From assembly GCA_947396885.1 (NCBI GenBank), contig OX377203.1, positions 25,361,253-25,425,252 on the forward strand: a stretch of 64,000 bases of DNA. Direction: 5' to 3'. The notes beneath the pieces are model-generated. The model was not told the origin of the DNA and searched no databases. It saw only the letters and a list, made by a program, of their open reading frames with translations. The position numbers were made by a program, and so were the translations under genes. Of this stretch, positions 32,694 through 44,284 are shown one piece after another. This stretch comes from Heligmosomoides polygyrus polygyrus (lineage: Eukaryota > Nematoda > Chromadorea > Rhabditida > Heligmosomidae). Position 1 is the first letter of the stretch, and each line of letters starts with the position of its first letter.

Positions 32694-32831
32694 TCGAGGG
32701 AAGAAATCAAGCTGGCCGAACGGATGGCCAGCATACTCAAGGACTTCGAAGCACGTCAACTTGAAGATGACGAAGACGAACAGCTGGAAGTGGTGGAAGA
32801 ACGAGAAGAAGATTGGGATCCGCAAGATTAA
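32694..32831 (+). CDS. Acidic C-terminal coding fragment
   Basis: A short plus-strand frame of about 45 codons ends at TAA 32829-32831 and reads EEIKLAERMASILKDFEARQ, then a strongly acidic tail (DDEDEQLEVVEEREEDWDP). Composition and helix pattern look like a genuine protein end, but no upstream exon joins it and it lies among mobile elements. It may be a captured host exon or the end of a transposon ORF. Not recognised. Confidence 0.3.
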   Translation, partial: SREEIKLAERMASILKDFEARQLEDDEDEQLEVVEEREEDWDPQD

Positions 32832-33250
32832 CTGATAGACGTGAAGAGGACAAACAAGCAGCGGACATACGATAACGTTTTCGGGTGGAGCTCTTGCTTC
32901 GGAAGAAAGGGTATGTTTTCCTTTGGATTTCGTCCATGAAGTCGATGTCGTTGGTCCATATATGGAAGCAAACTACGAGGAGCCTGTAGCCTTTATTCGC
33001 CGTCCGCATTGTGACTAGTGCTTCTGTTTCCTGCACTTTGCGCCTGTGTATCACTGGTGTTGAACGTTTGTACATCATTATGTTGAATAGCTTTCTGACG
33101 TTTGGTTTAAAAATCGGTAAATAGTAAACAAGTCGCAAAAAAGTTACTCTCCACAGCTTACAGCTGGAAAATGCGCAGGAAACGTCTGAAAATGGTACAC
33201 AAATTACAGGCACAACAATATCACAGCGCAAATTCAACATAAATGCGGAT

Positions 33251-34260
33251 TTGACAGCAAAACTTAAAACATGGCAACTTTATTCACTTACTAAGAGAAG
33301 CAAATCAGAGTCATTCGAAATGGCCTTTCATACGAACGCAAGTCTTCAGACGAGTGATGAACGCATCACACGTGGCACGGGGGCAGTTGTCGCTCATTTC
33401 ATTCCACACTTTCGTCAGGGAAGCTCTCAGAGACGTCAAACTTGCGTGTCGGATAGAGCAGACTTCGCTCTCAATAACTGACCGGACTGAGAAGTCAAGA
33501 GGGTTTAGATCCGATGGGTTGGAAGACCAGTCCTCGTGCACAATGAAGTCCGGGAATTCATGTTTGCACCATTGTTGCGTTGTCCTCACCTTGTGGGCAG
33601 GCGCAGAGTCCTGCTGGAAACACCATCTGTCATTTTCGAGGCGCGCTTCGGCTCAGTGCTTTAATACGTCCTCCAAATTAGTTTTCTGCTACTCGTTCTG
33701 TTAATACAGCTAATTTTGATACCGGATTCGACAAAAACCAATGGAGACTTGCCGTTTGAAGTGACTGCACTCCAAACCTTAGATGAAACAGGATGTGCTG
33801 TTCTGCCAACTGATTTTCCTTCACGGATAGGAGCACCAACACTCCGCGGAATAATGCGATCGATTTGCTGATTTACCACACGTTCCAGCGTGAGAACTTT
33901 CTCATCAGAGAAAACGATTGCGCGGTGCGTGCCATCCACGAGCCGAAGCCGAACCGTGCATCCTCGTAGTCGTGGAGCTTCCATTCTCTCAGTCAGCATG
34001 TGAACCCGTTGTGTACGATATGGACACATCCAAGCTTTTTCCTGACCATGGTTATATCACTGGCAGCATAAATGTTAAGTTCTTCAGCCATTTTTAGCAA
34101 GAAACGCGAGGATTACGACGAATTGGTTCAAAAACCTTTTTTATCATCTCCGGAGTTACAGTTGTCGAATTCCTACCTCTCTCAGGGCTATTCGACAAGA
34201 TCCAAAACTCCTTTAAGTGTTTTATGGAGTCATACACTTTTCATCGAGGAACATTGAGAA
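33251..34260 (-). mobile_element. Tc1/mariner-superfamily transposase remnant
   Basis: Read on the minus strand. The part at 33661-34029 carries the first catalytic block (IVFSDEKVLTLE). After a frame change, 33311-33589 carries the end: FIVHEDWSSNPSDLNPLDFS, with the final aspartate in the LNPLD context, and a C-terminus ending in KGHFE. The N-terminal DNA-binding part (34030-34260) is poorly preserved. Terminal repeats were not found, so the limits are those of the coding match. Confidence 0.8.
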
Positions 34261-34529
34261 CTTCGGCTTTAAATTAAACTTTTAATTCGCGCTGTACCCC
34301 GAAAGGTGCAAGTTGATGATAGCCGGTCGTTTCGAATTTGTCTTTGCCATTATCGCTCCGTAAGCATCCATGAGCTCGGACTTGAAATGCGCTTGGGTAT
34401 AATATATTCCAATAAGAATTCCAAAATCCAGTTCTTCTAGTAGTTGTCGCCTGCGCCATTCACTGTGCGGGTAATTTATGCACACCCTATACCGACGTAA
34501 GAATCCCAAATCTCAACCAATTAGTTGAA

Positions 34530-34690
34530 ATACAAAAATGCATCAGCGCAGAAGAACCGAACCCAAGACTTTCGTCGCAGGATGCAATTTCACTATCCAC
34601 TGCGCTGAAGCCGTTGCCAGCGAGGGCGTCGTGGGCGTACAAGGCCCCAAACTCGTGAGGCGCGGATTCCATGACAACTTCAAATATCCC
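34530..34690 (-). repeat. Second tRNA-like repeat family, minus copy
   Basis: Reverse complement carries GCTGGCAACGGCTTCAGCG and a B-box-like GGGTTCGGTTCTTC, matching the plus copy at 31965-32130 at roughly three positions in four. The two form an inverted pair around the Tc1/mariner remnant. Confidence 0.55.
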
Positions 34691-35544
34691 CTACCCCTTG
34701 GGTTTAACGACTTCGCAAAAAGAAACTCATTTTTATACTAATTGAGGGGTGGGATTCTTACTATGACACGCTCTCCCCGTTCAGACACGCTGACTCTTCA
34801 CTTGTCAGAGAGTGGGTGTCGTGTCGTGGGTGCCGTGATCTTAGCGCTGTCCCTCCCAATTAGGATAGATCCTGGACATTTAGTAAGACCGGTTAAGTGC
34901 TATGAATAGAGGAATCTCCGGCGTCTTACTCGTCAGTTGGATCCATTGCGTTTGATTGCGTTTTGCATGAACTTCGATTTGTTACATCAATAGTGTTTGA
35001 AAATTCACCTTAGTAACGATACATATATAAAAGGGTTTTTATTGTTATATGTTGTTGGAAAAGAGACGCGTGCTGCCTTCCTGAACTCGTTAACGGCAAC
35101 TTATGGTTAATTTTTACTGCCATTATGGCTGACTTGAATCGCATTAATTGAATTTAAATGAAAGCTCGCGCTCCATGAGACAGCAGCTGAAGTTCTCGTA
35201 AAAGCTCAAGAGAGGGAATGTAGATACAAATCACTATATACCCTCTCCAAAAAATCAAAAATCACTATTTACCCCTTACTATAGATCCCATCAGAGCTGT
35301 TCTAGGAGCGTCGCAACTGTGGCGCGTAAGTTCGAGCACGCAGCACGACGTCCTTGGCGTATGTAATTCGACGGCTATCCGGACAGGTTTAGTTCAACGC
35401 AAGACCACAATTGCTTTTATTAATCTGTACAAAAGAAATCTGAACCTTGGAATCATTGTGAGCGAAGAACACCAATACACAAATACAACAATGTACAGAT
35501 AGTCGCATCAGACAATATGTTGCCCTGAAGGATTCCTAGAAATC

Positions 35545-35694
35545 TAGCGGCTTATACATCCAACTTTCCTTCTTCGCCTCCTCAAGGACAGCTTCTAACG
35601 CACGCATTCGGGCTTGGTGGAGATCTGGAATGTAAGGCAACTTATCATCGAAAACCATGAAGTAAATAAGTATGTCATTCGGTTTTCTGGTTTT
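35545..35694 (-). CDS. Unidentified terminal exon
   Basis: Minus strand: an acceptor (TTCATAG) at 35695, then an open frame including MVFDDKLPYIPDLHQARMRA, ending with TAG at 35545-35547. In the last 15 codons the +1 frame stays open to a TAG at 35537 and looks more protein-like, so a one-base deletion or sequencing error is possible. Adjacent to a SINE. It could be the end of a separate gene or an alternative last exon of the gene at 35996-37730. Confidence 0.35.
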
Positions 35695-35702
35695 CTATGA
35701 AT

Positions 35703-35931
35703 GCCGCGAGGAATGATCAGGCGGTTGCGCAGTCGGAGGATGTGCCACCTGTCGCTGCGGTCGAGGAATTGGTGCCAGATTTGTCCGGGAAGGATAAAAC
35801 AGTGACTTGTCCATCAGCCAGCCACCACAAGGCAATGGAAAACGCTCTCAAATGGAGTCCACGACATCCCGTAAAAGCAGAAGGGGTGGCGTATCCCGAT
35901 TAGGGATGGAACAACCCCGTTTTTCATCATC
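35703..35931 (+). mobile_element. Diverged SINE
   Basis: Head GCGGTTGCGCAGTCGGAGG, then a deletion that removes the B box, then ATTGGTGCCAGATTTGTC, GACATCCCGTAAAAGCAGAA and a short tail. Lies directly beside the unidentified exon at 35545-35694. Confidence 0.65.
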
Positions 35932-35995
35932 TGTCCTTCATTTCAAATCTTGAACGTAAAGTCTTTTCTCTGCAATGATGCATACACATTTGGAG

Positions 35996-37730
35996 CTACA
36001 GCCGCCTATGAAGCTCGTCAGGGCAACAGACATCAATGCTGGAAGCGATGTGGTTACTGCCACCAAATCCGTCTTTAATCAGTGACTCTTGCTCCTCACT
36101 CGCGCATAATAATAACAGCATGCAGATCCGAGATAGAACTAGGAGGTGGAAAGACCTAGAGAATCGAAAGCTGCTGAATAACTTTACTGTTAGGAAGAGC
36201 GTAGAGAGAGGAGCAAGTCGTCGCCACACCAGTCGCACCACCTCGAGCCGCTTCTAATCCCTTCAATGCTCGCTTAATGAGCACTTCTAATGGTGATCCC
36301 GCAGTTCCAACTATCAATCATTCTTTCCACACAGGAAACATCCCAGGAAGTCCAATGGCCAGCCGTAGAACTGTAACTAGCGCCCGTATTCCAACTATAA
36401 GTCTTCCACTCACCAGGGGCCGGATTCATTAATGATTAAACGCGCGGGATATAGGCGGTACAGATACCGACGCTGAAGCGTTCATCTCTATGTACTCTTC
36501 GTTTTACCTCTACATCTTATACCTTGTTGATAAATCTGGTCCCCGATCAAAATCGGTTGTCGGAATCATCCGAAAATTCGGTATGAAAAAATCATCCTTA
36601 TCTGAATCGGTGTAAGATTCGTGCTTAGAAGGAAACCCTTATCAAGTTGATAACTCGAAACTACTCCCAGTTCGTTTATGTGCTGCCTCTTCTCAGTCAA
36701 AAGTCGGTTATTAACCGAGCATGAGACGGTTTGAAACATTTAGTTTTCGGTTTGAAACTTTGCCGTGTCACAGTCACGAAGTTGGTTAGTAACCGACCAT
36801 GAAAGGGTTTGCAACCGAAAAGCGGTCACGCTCCCGCACAGGTGTTGCCACTGCGCAATGTTCGCTATCAAATCCTTCCATAGTCGATTACTAACAAACT
36901 TAGTGTCTCATACACGGCAGAGTTTCAAACCGAGCAGTGAATCTGTTTCAAACTCTTTCATGCTCGGTTACTAACCGACTTTTGCCTGAGTTGGCTGCAT
37001 GGCGTACGACTGCAGAAGTAAAACAAGAGATCTACCAAAAATGGTCCCACTGTTGTTGCTTTATTTGCAAAGAGCGTCAGTTCAATAGATTCTGGATGAA
37101 GTACAACCTGTCACAGTCATCGTTATCCTACAACAGAAAAACTTCGGGCGATCATACTGCTAGTTCGAGATGAAAAAAGCATTTAGGTCCCTCGTCTTAT
37201 TGCACACCCCATGTTGCTTCTGCCACTCACGATATGGTAGGAGGAGGCTAGGACGCTCCATGAATGATACTCTCTAACCTTGCCCATTCACATCCTCACA
37301 TTTTCTGCTCCCTCAAGAATCCCCGTTTAAAAAGGAGCTCGTCACTCAGCATGACATCGGGTGAGCAGTGACCGAAATCGTCACGGCATAAATATTGGAG
37401 TGCTGATTGCTGTACGCCTAGGCGTTGCATGGAAGACAGGCCAGGACTAAGCGTGTATGGATTGCCGGTTGTTGCCTACCCATGTAAAAGTTTCGAAATG
37501 GAGAACCAGAACAAGTGTCGCTGCACTTTCTGGCCGGTCTTTTATTTGAAACGCATTGATATGAACAAAATGTAAAAAAGTAAGGGAGAGCTCACCTTCC
37601 TCAAGTTCTTTTCTGCTGACTTCAAGCGTCTCTTCAACGTGGGCTTTGAAGTAGATCTCCTTCACATTGTCTGAAACTGAATTTCTAAGCACATGTTCGT
37701 TACAACGACGGTATTCTTTAAAGACGGGTT
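35996..37730 (-). CDS. Unidentified protein gene, two exons recognised, 5' end missing
   Basis: The exon at 37596-37730 (acceptor ATTCTTAG, donor G/GTGAGC) reads EPVFKEYRRCNEHVLRNSVS, then KEIYFKAHVEETLEVSRKEL. It joins in phase to 35996-36138 (acceptor CCTCCTAG), giving LSRICMLLLLCASEEQESLI, then DGFGGSNHIASSIDVCCPDE and a TAG. The hydrophobic LSRICMLLLLCA stretch could be a buried helix or a membrane segment. The frame of the first exon stays open upstream to about 37827, so its 5' border is uncertain. The intron between holds a MITE and an inverted repeat, as expected of real introns here. Family not recognised. Confidence 0.45.
36416..36544. mobile_element. MITE of the GGGRCCRGATTC family
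   Basis: 129 bp. Left end GGGGCCGGATTCATTAA, right end TTGATAAATCTGGTCCCC. The interior AAGCGTTCATCTCTATGT segment matches the copies at 5387 and 5548 (AAGCATTCATCTCTACTCC), so this is the same subfamily. It lies in the intron of the unidentified gene. Confidence 0.8.
36692..36993. mobile_element. Fo­ldback element with ~140-bp arms
   Basis: Arms of about 140 bp (about 36692-36835 and 36850-36993) are imperfect inverted copies almost back to back. Matching blocks include AAAAGTCGGTTATTAACCGAGCATGA style sequence on the left and its complement TCATGCTCGGTTACTAACCGACTTTT on the right in shorter runs (AACCGAGCATGA; GGTTTGAAAC; GCCGTGT). The motif GGTTA-T/G-TAACC is itself palindromic and repeats inside each arm. 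No coding capacity. Confidence 0.7.
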
Positions 37731-37867
37731 CTAAGAATATGCCACAACTGGGCACTATAGTAACCCTGGGACTGCATTCACATTCGATATATATGTAGAT
37801 ACTCGCCATGCATGCACGCCACGGCATATTATGGTGTTCCCCCTCTTAACTAGCATAGCGCTCACAA

Positions 37868-38320
37868 TTGTTATCAATTACCACTACATGGCTCAGAATT
37901 GTCACCGCACAAGTTGAGTTGAAGTTCGTTAACCCTACACAACGGATCTTCAGATATAACAAGAATAGCCCCTTCAGAACAGACCCAGAATCCCTTAAGC
38001 GGGTGTTCTATGACGTTTCCTTCTCTTCCCATGACCAAGATATCAACGCCGACAGCTTACAGCTCACCGGCGTTTCTTACACCAACCTCAGAAAGGGGCG
38101 GGGCAATTGTTGCGCCAAACGCTCCTCGCGGACGAGTTTTCCGAGTGCGCGAGTGTCAATTCTAGGACGGCTTTGGAGTCTTGCACTCAGCTGTGTTCTC
38201 TGCTTTTGGCCGTTGGTGAAGTCTTTTACTTTAGGTTCGCAACGCATCGCGCAGTATCTCGCAAAATCTTGGAAAGCAATCATGTGCCTATGGCCGCCTT
38301 GACCACTCTTGATGTGCAAA
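37868..38320. other. Open frames on both strands, not resolved
   Basis: The plus strand is open from about 37868 to 38302 (ADSLQLTGVSYTNLRKGRG; LGRLWSLALSCVLCFWPLV) and the minus strand from 38319 to 38077 (CEPKVKDFTNGQKQRTQLSA; GKLVREERLAQQLPRPFLRL). Both look plausible and they exclude each other. It could be the 5' coding part of the FLYWCH-like gene downstream (plus) or a repeat-borne frame (minus). No splice junction tied either one to a neighbour. Confidence 0.25.
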
Positions 38321-38435
38321 TCGTTGCCATATCCCCTTCTTACACCTTACACATTATAATATTTTCTTCCAAACATTTCCCACATATGCGATATTTTGCA
38401 GAATTCGACAGACAACCTGAACGTTGAATTTTTAG

Positions 38436-41400
38436 CACATTATCGTGGGCAGTAATTTCGAAAAATAGAACATTGGCCCCAATATATGGAGGGAAGTACA
38501 GGGACATCTTTCAGTTGATGTCGGGCGACAATGCAGTTGTTGTCCCTCAAGAGGACGCAATAGTGATTATGCCGTGCGGTCCACATCGGATCCTCAGGTT
38601 ATCCGACGGGAATCTCTGTGCCGTCCCAGAGCAGCTTCCAATGGATCAACGCCTCTTCATCAGCGCTCTGGATGCACCGACGCTACTGCAGTTCCGGTCT
38701 GGTGAGCCATTGCCATCATATGTTAGTAAAAGCCTGAACACCACGTGGAATATGTTATGCACTTCAGAAAATGCGGAGGTGATCGTGGGTGATCTGTGGG
38801 ACATAACAGGTACGTGCAGTTGCTTGCAATATAACTGCAGCTCTGATGTCTTCCTCTTCAACACCAACGTGTTTCAGATTCCGAGATTAAACTGGCAACG
38901 ACGGACGATGAAGGTGGGCACCTCCGCACAATTAAGCTTTTAATCAAGTCACAATTGACGACATTACCATCCGAGGGATCTTACCGTGTACAAAAAGGCT
39001 ACTCCGATTGTCTTCCACCTCTATCTTTCGTGCCACTGGAGCGCAGAATCCGTGTATTGTCGCGCCGTGGTTAAGAGACAAAACGATCGCTTTTTTATTT
39101 AAACGTGTTTCAGCTGTGAAGGATGATGTAATAGTCGACGTCGAAGGAGAGATGCACGAGGATGAATACGGTGCCCATTTTATTACTGTGTAACCACGTT
39201 TTAGACAGATTTGAATCCATTGTACTCTCAAGCAAGTTTAGAACAGAAACCGGGCTCATCTGGTTTACTTATGGAGCAAGGAGACAACAGCGAGAGTGAT
39301 GCCACCGGTGAGCGCTTCTACTTCACAGTTCAACCATGATTGCCTTAGTGGTTTCTTCTGATAGCACTCGAATTCGGACATGTTTGCCATAGACCACGAT
39401 TGCACTATTGCAGGTCGATTCATAGGCGTCCTGGACAAAAGTAAGTTCGGGCGCCATCCTGTGCTGGTGTATAAGATTCCGGACCAGGAGAGCTGCTACA
39501 CCTTCGCCCTGCACAGGACTTTCCAGCGCAGCAAAACATATCGTTGCTTAGGCTGCATGAAGCTCGGACTGTACACAGCAGTGAAGGTGAATTCTTGTTA
39601 TATTCGTTATATAATATTTATTTATCGTTATACCAGACGAACAGCGACCAGCCGGCCGTCAGACGCCTGGTTGGTGGCCCCAAACCCTTATAACACAACA
39701 CATTGGTCACACTAGTTCCTCTTTTCTTCCTTATTCCTTACCTTTATCGCAGTAAATAAGTAGCCTGAAATATAATATCGAATGGGATAGTGGGATATGG
39801 TAGGGTACCGTCTTCAAAGAGATTCCTATGGAAATTGTCCACCATCCTCGCATTTATTTATTTACAAGACGTTCAACTGCCTACCGGCCGCCAAACGTCT
39901 GCTTGGGGCTTCAAACTCCAAAAGCAGATCAACTTGGATTATTGACCTCCCGAAGCCCATGAGAGAGGTACAACTGAGCTCGCTTGTTACGTAGTATAAG
40001 GAAAGGAGACGTCTTCAAGACGGTTGATGTGAAGCTTGTCCAGTGCTGTCCAGCATCCAGACTTGCAGCGAACTCCTGCAATTCCCACTTCGATGGGTCT
40101 AATCTGCAGAAAAATTGATAAAGTCGATAGAATCTGGTCGGTCACCGATACAGTTTAGTTGCTGTAGATCCTGTCTGAACGTCATCATAATAGTAACTCC
40201 ATAGACTCCGACTGAAAATCGATAATACCAATCGATATTGGTAATCAAACCCCTCCAACCCCCTTTTTTCAATCTGACTATTTTCCGCCAATTTTCGTCC
40301 GTTTTCATTGAATACACGTGTGGGTAACCTTGATAGGTTTTAAATGTTCGTGCGTGTTACCCTCATATATTCGACATGTTTCACAGGCCTACACAGGTTT
40401 GTAACAGACAAACACATAGACGGATTTAAGCTTTTATATTGTAGGGTTTTGTACGTGGAGAACCACTCAGATAAACAAACAGCATGTGAAACAACAATGA
40501 ACAGAACAATTGACGTCATCAAACCAGGTAAATTAAGAAGCGTCCTGGAGATACCTGTCAACGAGTCTTTTGTACTGCCTCAAAGAGTTGGGTAGAACGC
40601 TTTTCTTTGAGAGCTTCAAAAACTCGGTTCCAGCTCTACTAGTAAAGAAGCCCAATCTTACATTACATTTTGCCCTTTTGATTCTGATCTTCCGCTGGCC
40701 ACCTTCCGTGTTTGAAGAAGAAATGCAATGCAACTCCTGGACTGAAGTGCCTAACATACCAGTTACCATGTTAGTTACCATAAATATTCACCATATTCAC
40801 CATGTTATAAACCATGACAAGGTCATACTTTCTCCGACGGTGTGCAAGTGTAGGCCAGTCATAGACTTTATTTCTTATAGTAGCCCAAGGAATCCTGGTG
40901 TAATCGTATCCATGCACCCTTTCCACAGCTTTCTTGTGAAGCTGTTTTGAATTTATGCGATTTGTACTCCAAAACGTCTCCATGCGGCGACAAAGATACA
41001 CACATACCACACATACATTTCCTCGCTTACTATGTAGGATCGTGCGAATTCCACACCAAAGTGTTCAATCTGCAGGAAGATACATAGTATAAATCGATAT
41101 TGGCCGGCTGGTCAATGCCTTTTGCTGTGTGGTAGCAAACCCATAATCGCACGTGAAACTAAAATATCGACCGATATTGTTCTCATAATGAACCACTTCC
41201 GCCTGCGCTGAAGCCCTTTTGCCATCAATCGGACTCGCGTGGAACCCATCCCAATCGATGAGATCAGGCACAAACCGGTAACACCACCCGTCGATAATAT
41301 TGGTCGGTATCGAATCGATAATGATCTCCCGATCTAACTCTTCAACCTTCAATGAAGCCCATTCGTCGGCCATCATTTCCGCGTGCCTCCCACCCAAGTC

Positions 41401-43008
41401 GGTCGAATCGCTATGAAAATCAATAATACCAGCCGAACAATCAATGCTATTGATCGATAGAGGTATTCGATCCTACCAATTATCGGAGCGGGCTGTTCGC
41501 TACCAGTCTTCCCGCTTGTACGTGATTCATTCTGACGGGGCGGGGAGCCTTTACAAATTCGACGCGTCCTACTGATTTACACCGCTTTGTGACAACACGC
41601 ACAGACGGACCGGGGGTCGAGCGTTCTACCCCCTTGTTCCCCTGGTCCGCCCACCCCAAACCTCTGGGCTTGCTCGAGAGTCCAGTGGCTGCCTTACGAG
41701 ATAGTGGAGAAGCAGACATTTGCCACGTCTTCGTTTAAAGGGGGTGGGGTAGAACGCCACTCCGCCAGACGGACCAACTCTTTTATTATAGTAGGACTCG
41801 TTAGGTTACGAAATGTAAAACCATTTTAGGTTTTGGAAGACTACGAATTCGCCGAAGACCCATGTTCCCTGAACCACGCGTGCTTGCCGTCCAAATGGTT
41901 AAAAGAGAAAAGTAGGAGGACATTCTATGAGGTAAATAATGCGCCAGTTTCACACCTCAGTAGTCAGCTAGTCAGTTTACTTACTGCTTTCAGCAATGCC
42001 AAACGTGGAAGGATGGTAAGCACGCAAGCAACAAACCAAGCAAGGAGCACTTCAAGTTCCTGCTAGACGTGAACATGAGGCAGAATCTTCGTAAGTGGTC
42101 CGTTAGTGAAAGTTTCATTAGCACTGCGAATTCATAGTTTTCAGCAATAGAAGAAAGGGAGGCTATTCTCGAGGACCATCTCGACTACGCAAAACTGCGT
42201 TCAACAATAACAAGGTGTCAAATAGATGTTTCAGTGTTCTTGTGCGACATCTACGAATGCATTGTAATATCTAGAAGCATTAGCTGCGGGAGGAACCAAG
42301 CTGCAAAAATGGAGCACGTCCAAGACTCGGCGGATCTCGATTTTCGGGACGCGGTTTCTTCATAACCGCGCGCCTGGCCCCGACATGTATTATTCAGAGA
42401 GAATTATAAGGCAGGTCTAAAAATTTACTCACTCACATGATTACGGCATTATTATCTTACATGAAATGTTCAGAAAGACGTTTTCCTTCTACCTCGCCCT
42501 TATGATCAAGACTACGCACTTGGGGAAAGCCTGGTAAGCAGCCGCCACGGTGCCTGCCGATGATGGCGGAAACGTACCATGGGTAAGGTAGGAAGCTGTG
42601 AGGTAAAAAAAAACTGGTCAGAGGCGTGGGCCTAGACTGAGAAATAGGCATCGCATTTTTAGCATCCGGGGGCGAAGACTCGCCTCGGGGAAGGGACTAT
42701 GGAATGCTCCAGGTTCCGTCCTTCAATGGACAACTGACAATACGGGACTGCATTGCAGGAGAATGTCAGATTTTGCTTAGAGCAAACAAACTTCTAGGTA
42801 AGTAGCTACCTCCTTGTCGTTTTCATCTTCTTTTTTCTGGCACGTAGTGGGAAATTTGACCTTGCCTTGCAAGCAACTCTGTGTTTGGCCCATCCGCATC
42901 AGCGGAAGAGATCAGAGAATCGAACCAGAACACCCTTGTGCCCGGGAGAACAGAAACATCTGTTAAGAGTGCAATAACTAATTTGATTTTTCAGGCTTGT
43001 TCAAGTGA
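38436..43008 (+). CDS. FLYWCH-like zinc-binding domain protein, nematode family, 5' end missing
   Basis: Phase-consistent plus-strand exons: 38436-38809, 38878-39069, 39114-39187, 39365-39586, 41830-41931, 41994-42090, 42145-about 42240, 42663-42797 and 42995-43008 (TGA), then AATAAA at 43061. About 430-460 residues. The N-terminal half is unrecognised (VPQEDAIVIMPCGPHRILRL; TIKLLIKSQLTTLPSEGSY). The domain spans the long fourth intron: YTFALHRTFQRSKTYRCLGC and MKLGLYTAVKV, then FAEDPCSLNHACLPSKW. This gives a C-x2-C...C...H/C zinc pattern of the FLYWCH-like DNA-binding proteins expanded in nematodes. A charged C-terminal region follows (SKEHFKFLLDVNMRQNL; ILEDHLDYAKLRSTITR). The junction between the exons at 42145 and 42663 could not be phased: the former reads on to a TAA at 42363. 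The first coding exon was not found. Likely nuclear. Confidence 0.7.
39587..41829. other. Large repeat-filled intron of the FLYWCH-like gene
   Basis: Contains palindromic GGCCGnCAAACGTCTG-type motifs (about 39635-39670 and 39870-39905) shared with the elements at 45440 and 58390. It also has AT-rich segments with GATAnnACCAATCGATA-type blocks at about 40120-40245 and 41085-41460, and a GC-rich stretch at 41500-41770. No exon was found inside. Confidence 0.5.
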
Positions 43009-43060
43009 TGATGCCCTCTCCCTACTCTGCTAAACTCTTCTGTACATTACAAATTCATGT

Positions 43061-43066
43061 AATAAA
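43061..43066 (+). terminator. Polyadenylation signal of the FLYWCH-like gene
   Basis: AATAAA 53 bases after the TGA at 43006-43008, a normal nematode spacing. Confidence 0.6.
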
Positions 43067-44284
43067 CATATGTTTTGGTTCGTGCTGGCTTTGTATGTTG
43101 ACTAATTGTTCACTGCATGGTTCAGGAACAGCAAGAAGGAAGCATAGAGCATAACGTAAGATTATATGGTGCCATCCCGGTTGCAAATATTGTATTAATC
43201 TGTGACATCCCTCGAATTTTGATTCAATTCCGTTATAAGGTATCCGAGATTCAAGTCATAAAGCACCATGACATGAAATATGAAGTAGAAGTGTCGGCAT
43301 AAAAACAACTGGAGACGCATGGATAAGTGACCTACTTGGCAATATAATGCAGCACGATAGCTCAAAGCCGTTCTAGAGCTAGTTTCAAAGAACGTCTTGA
43401 AGAAGGTGTTCTAGCCACAGTTTCTAGTGGTTCGCCTGCCTTTGCGTGGGCTTTCTCTGAGCTGAAGTTGGTTTCCTAGTGTAGGAATAAGAGTTGAGTA
43501 GGAATGCCAAGTGAAGGATGAAGCACATGGGCGAAATGTGGGAAGGGGTAGGGGTGCAGTGTTCTGATGACGACCTTGCAGAACACAGAGCTAAGAGAGA
43601 CACAGAATGAGTTCAGCAAAAGTAAAGCAAACGAAATACTGACAAAAGCAAAACGTAGAAATAATCGAGTCAACAACTGACTTTACCTCCTTTTTCTTAC
43701 TATGGTTTACCATACTACAGTCTATAGTTTCACATCCTAAAGCAATCCTTGAGCTAAGGTGGACTACGCTAAGAAAAAGCACAATATACTGTTCTATCCT
43801 AAAATGTACTATACATCGACGACATCCACACCTAGGAGGAATGCCTCGCCAACCTTCGATTGCAGAGGTCTAGCTGTTGCGAGCATGTTTGTAAATACTG
43901 CATCCGTTCCACAAATTTGCAACCAGAAAAAAGTTGGTACTATTGGTACTAGTTTATTCAGTGTGTCCCGCCTACTGTCGAGCAACTTCAAAGGAAGTTT
44001 CTGGCATATGTTCACTCTTACTACCCCATGTTGTACGCATTGTGCGTCATGGTTTACTACGCTGTCAAACCTTTACTGCAAAATTTGTCTTTCCCTTTTT
44101 AAAAAGTACTCACCGTGGTCCATCATACCTGGTTATGTTCTTACTACTACCAGTATCTAGACTCAATCATCTACGTCCTTTACAAATCAGTGGAATGAGA
44201 AGGCACGCTTTTTCGTTGAGGTGTTCCAAGTTTGCCTTCAGTTGCAATTGACCAAGGACATGAGCAGGTCACCCTGCATCTATT

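Larger units (their letters stand above)
31738..34872. mobile_element. Possible composite element bounded by GGATCTATCCTA ends
   Basis: GGATCTATCCTA at 31738 and TAGGATAGATCC at 34861-34872 are inverted and match the ends of the 30873-31384 element. Just inside lie two inverted copies of a roughly 300-bp segment (about 31870-32170 and 34500-34800) sharing AATTAGTAT, TTTCTTTTTG, GCCTCACGAGT and CCTTGTACGCCC. Internally it holds a LINE-like tail, a coding fragment and a Tc1/mariner copy. It could be one nested element or a chance arrangement of repeats. Confidence 0.45.

Noticed and set aside
36036..36257. Plus-strand ORF opposite the predicted exon
   Set aside because: It overlaps a minus-strand exon with better splice-site and phase support.
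43759..44160. 133-codon plus-strand ORF
   Set aside because: No motif, no splice signals or consistent composition; the opposite strand is also open.
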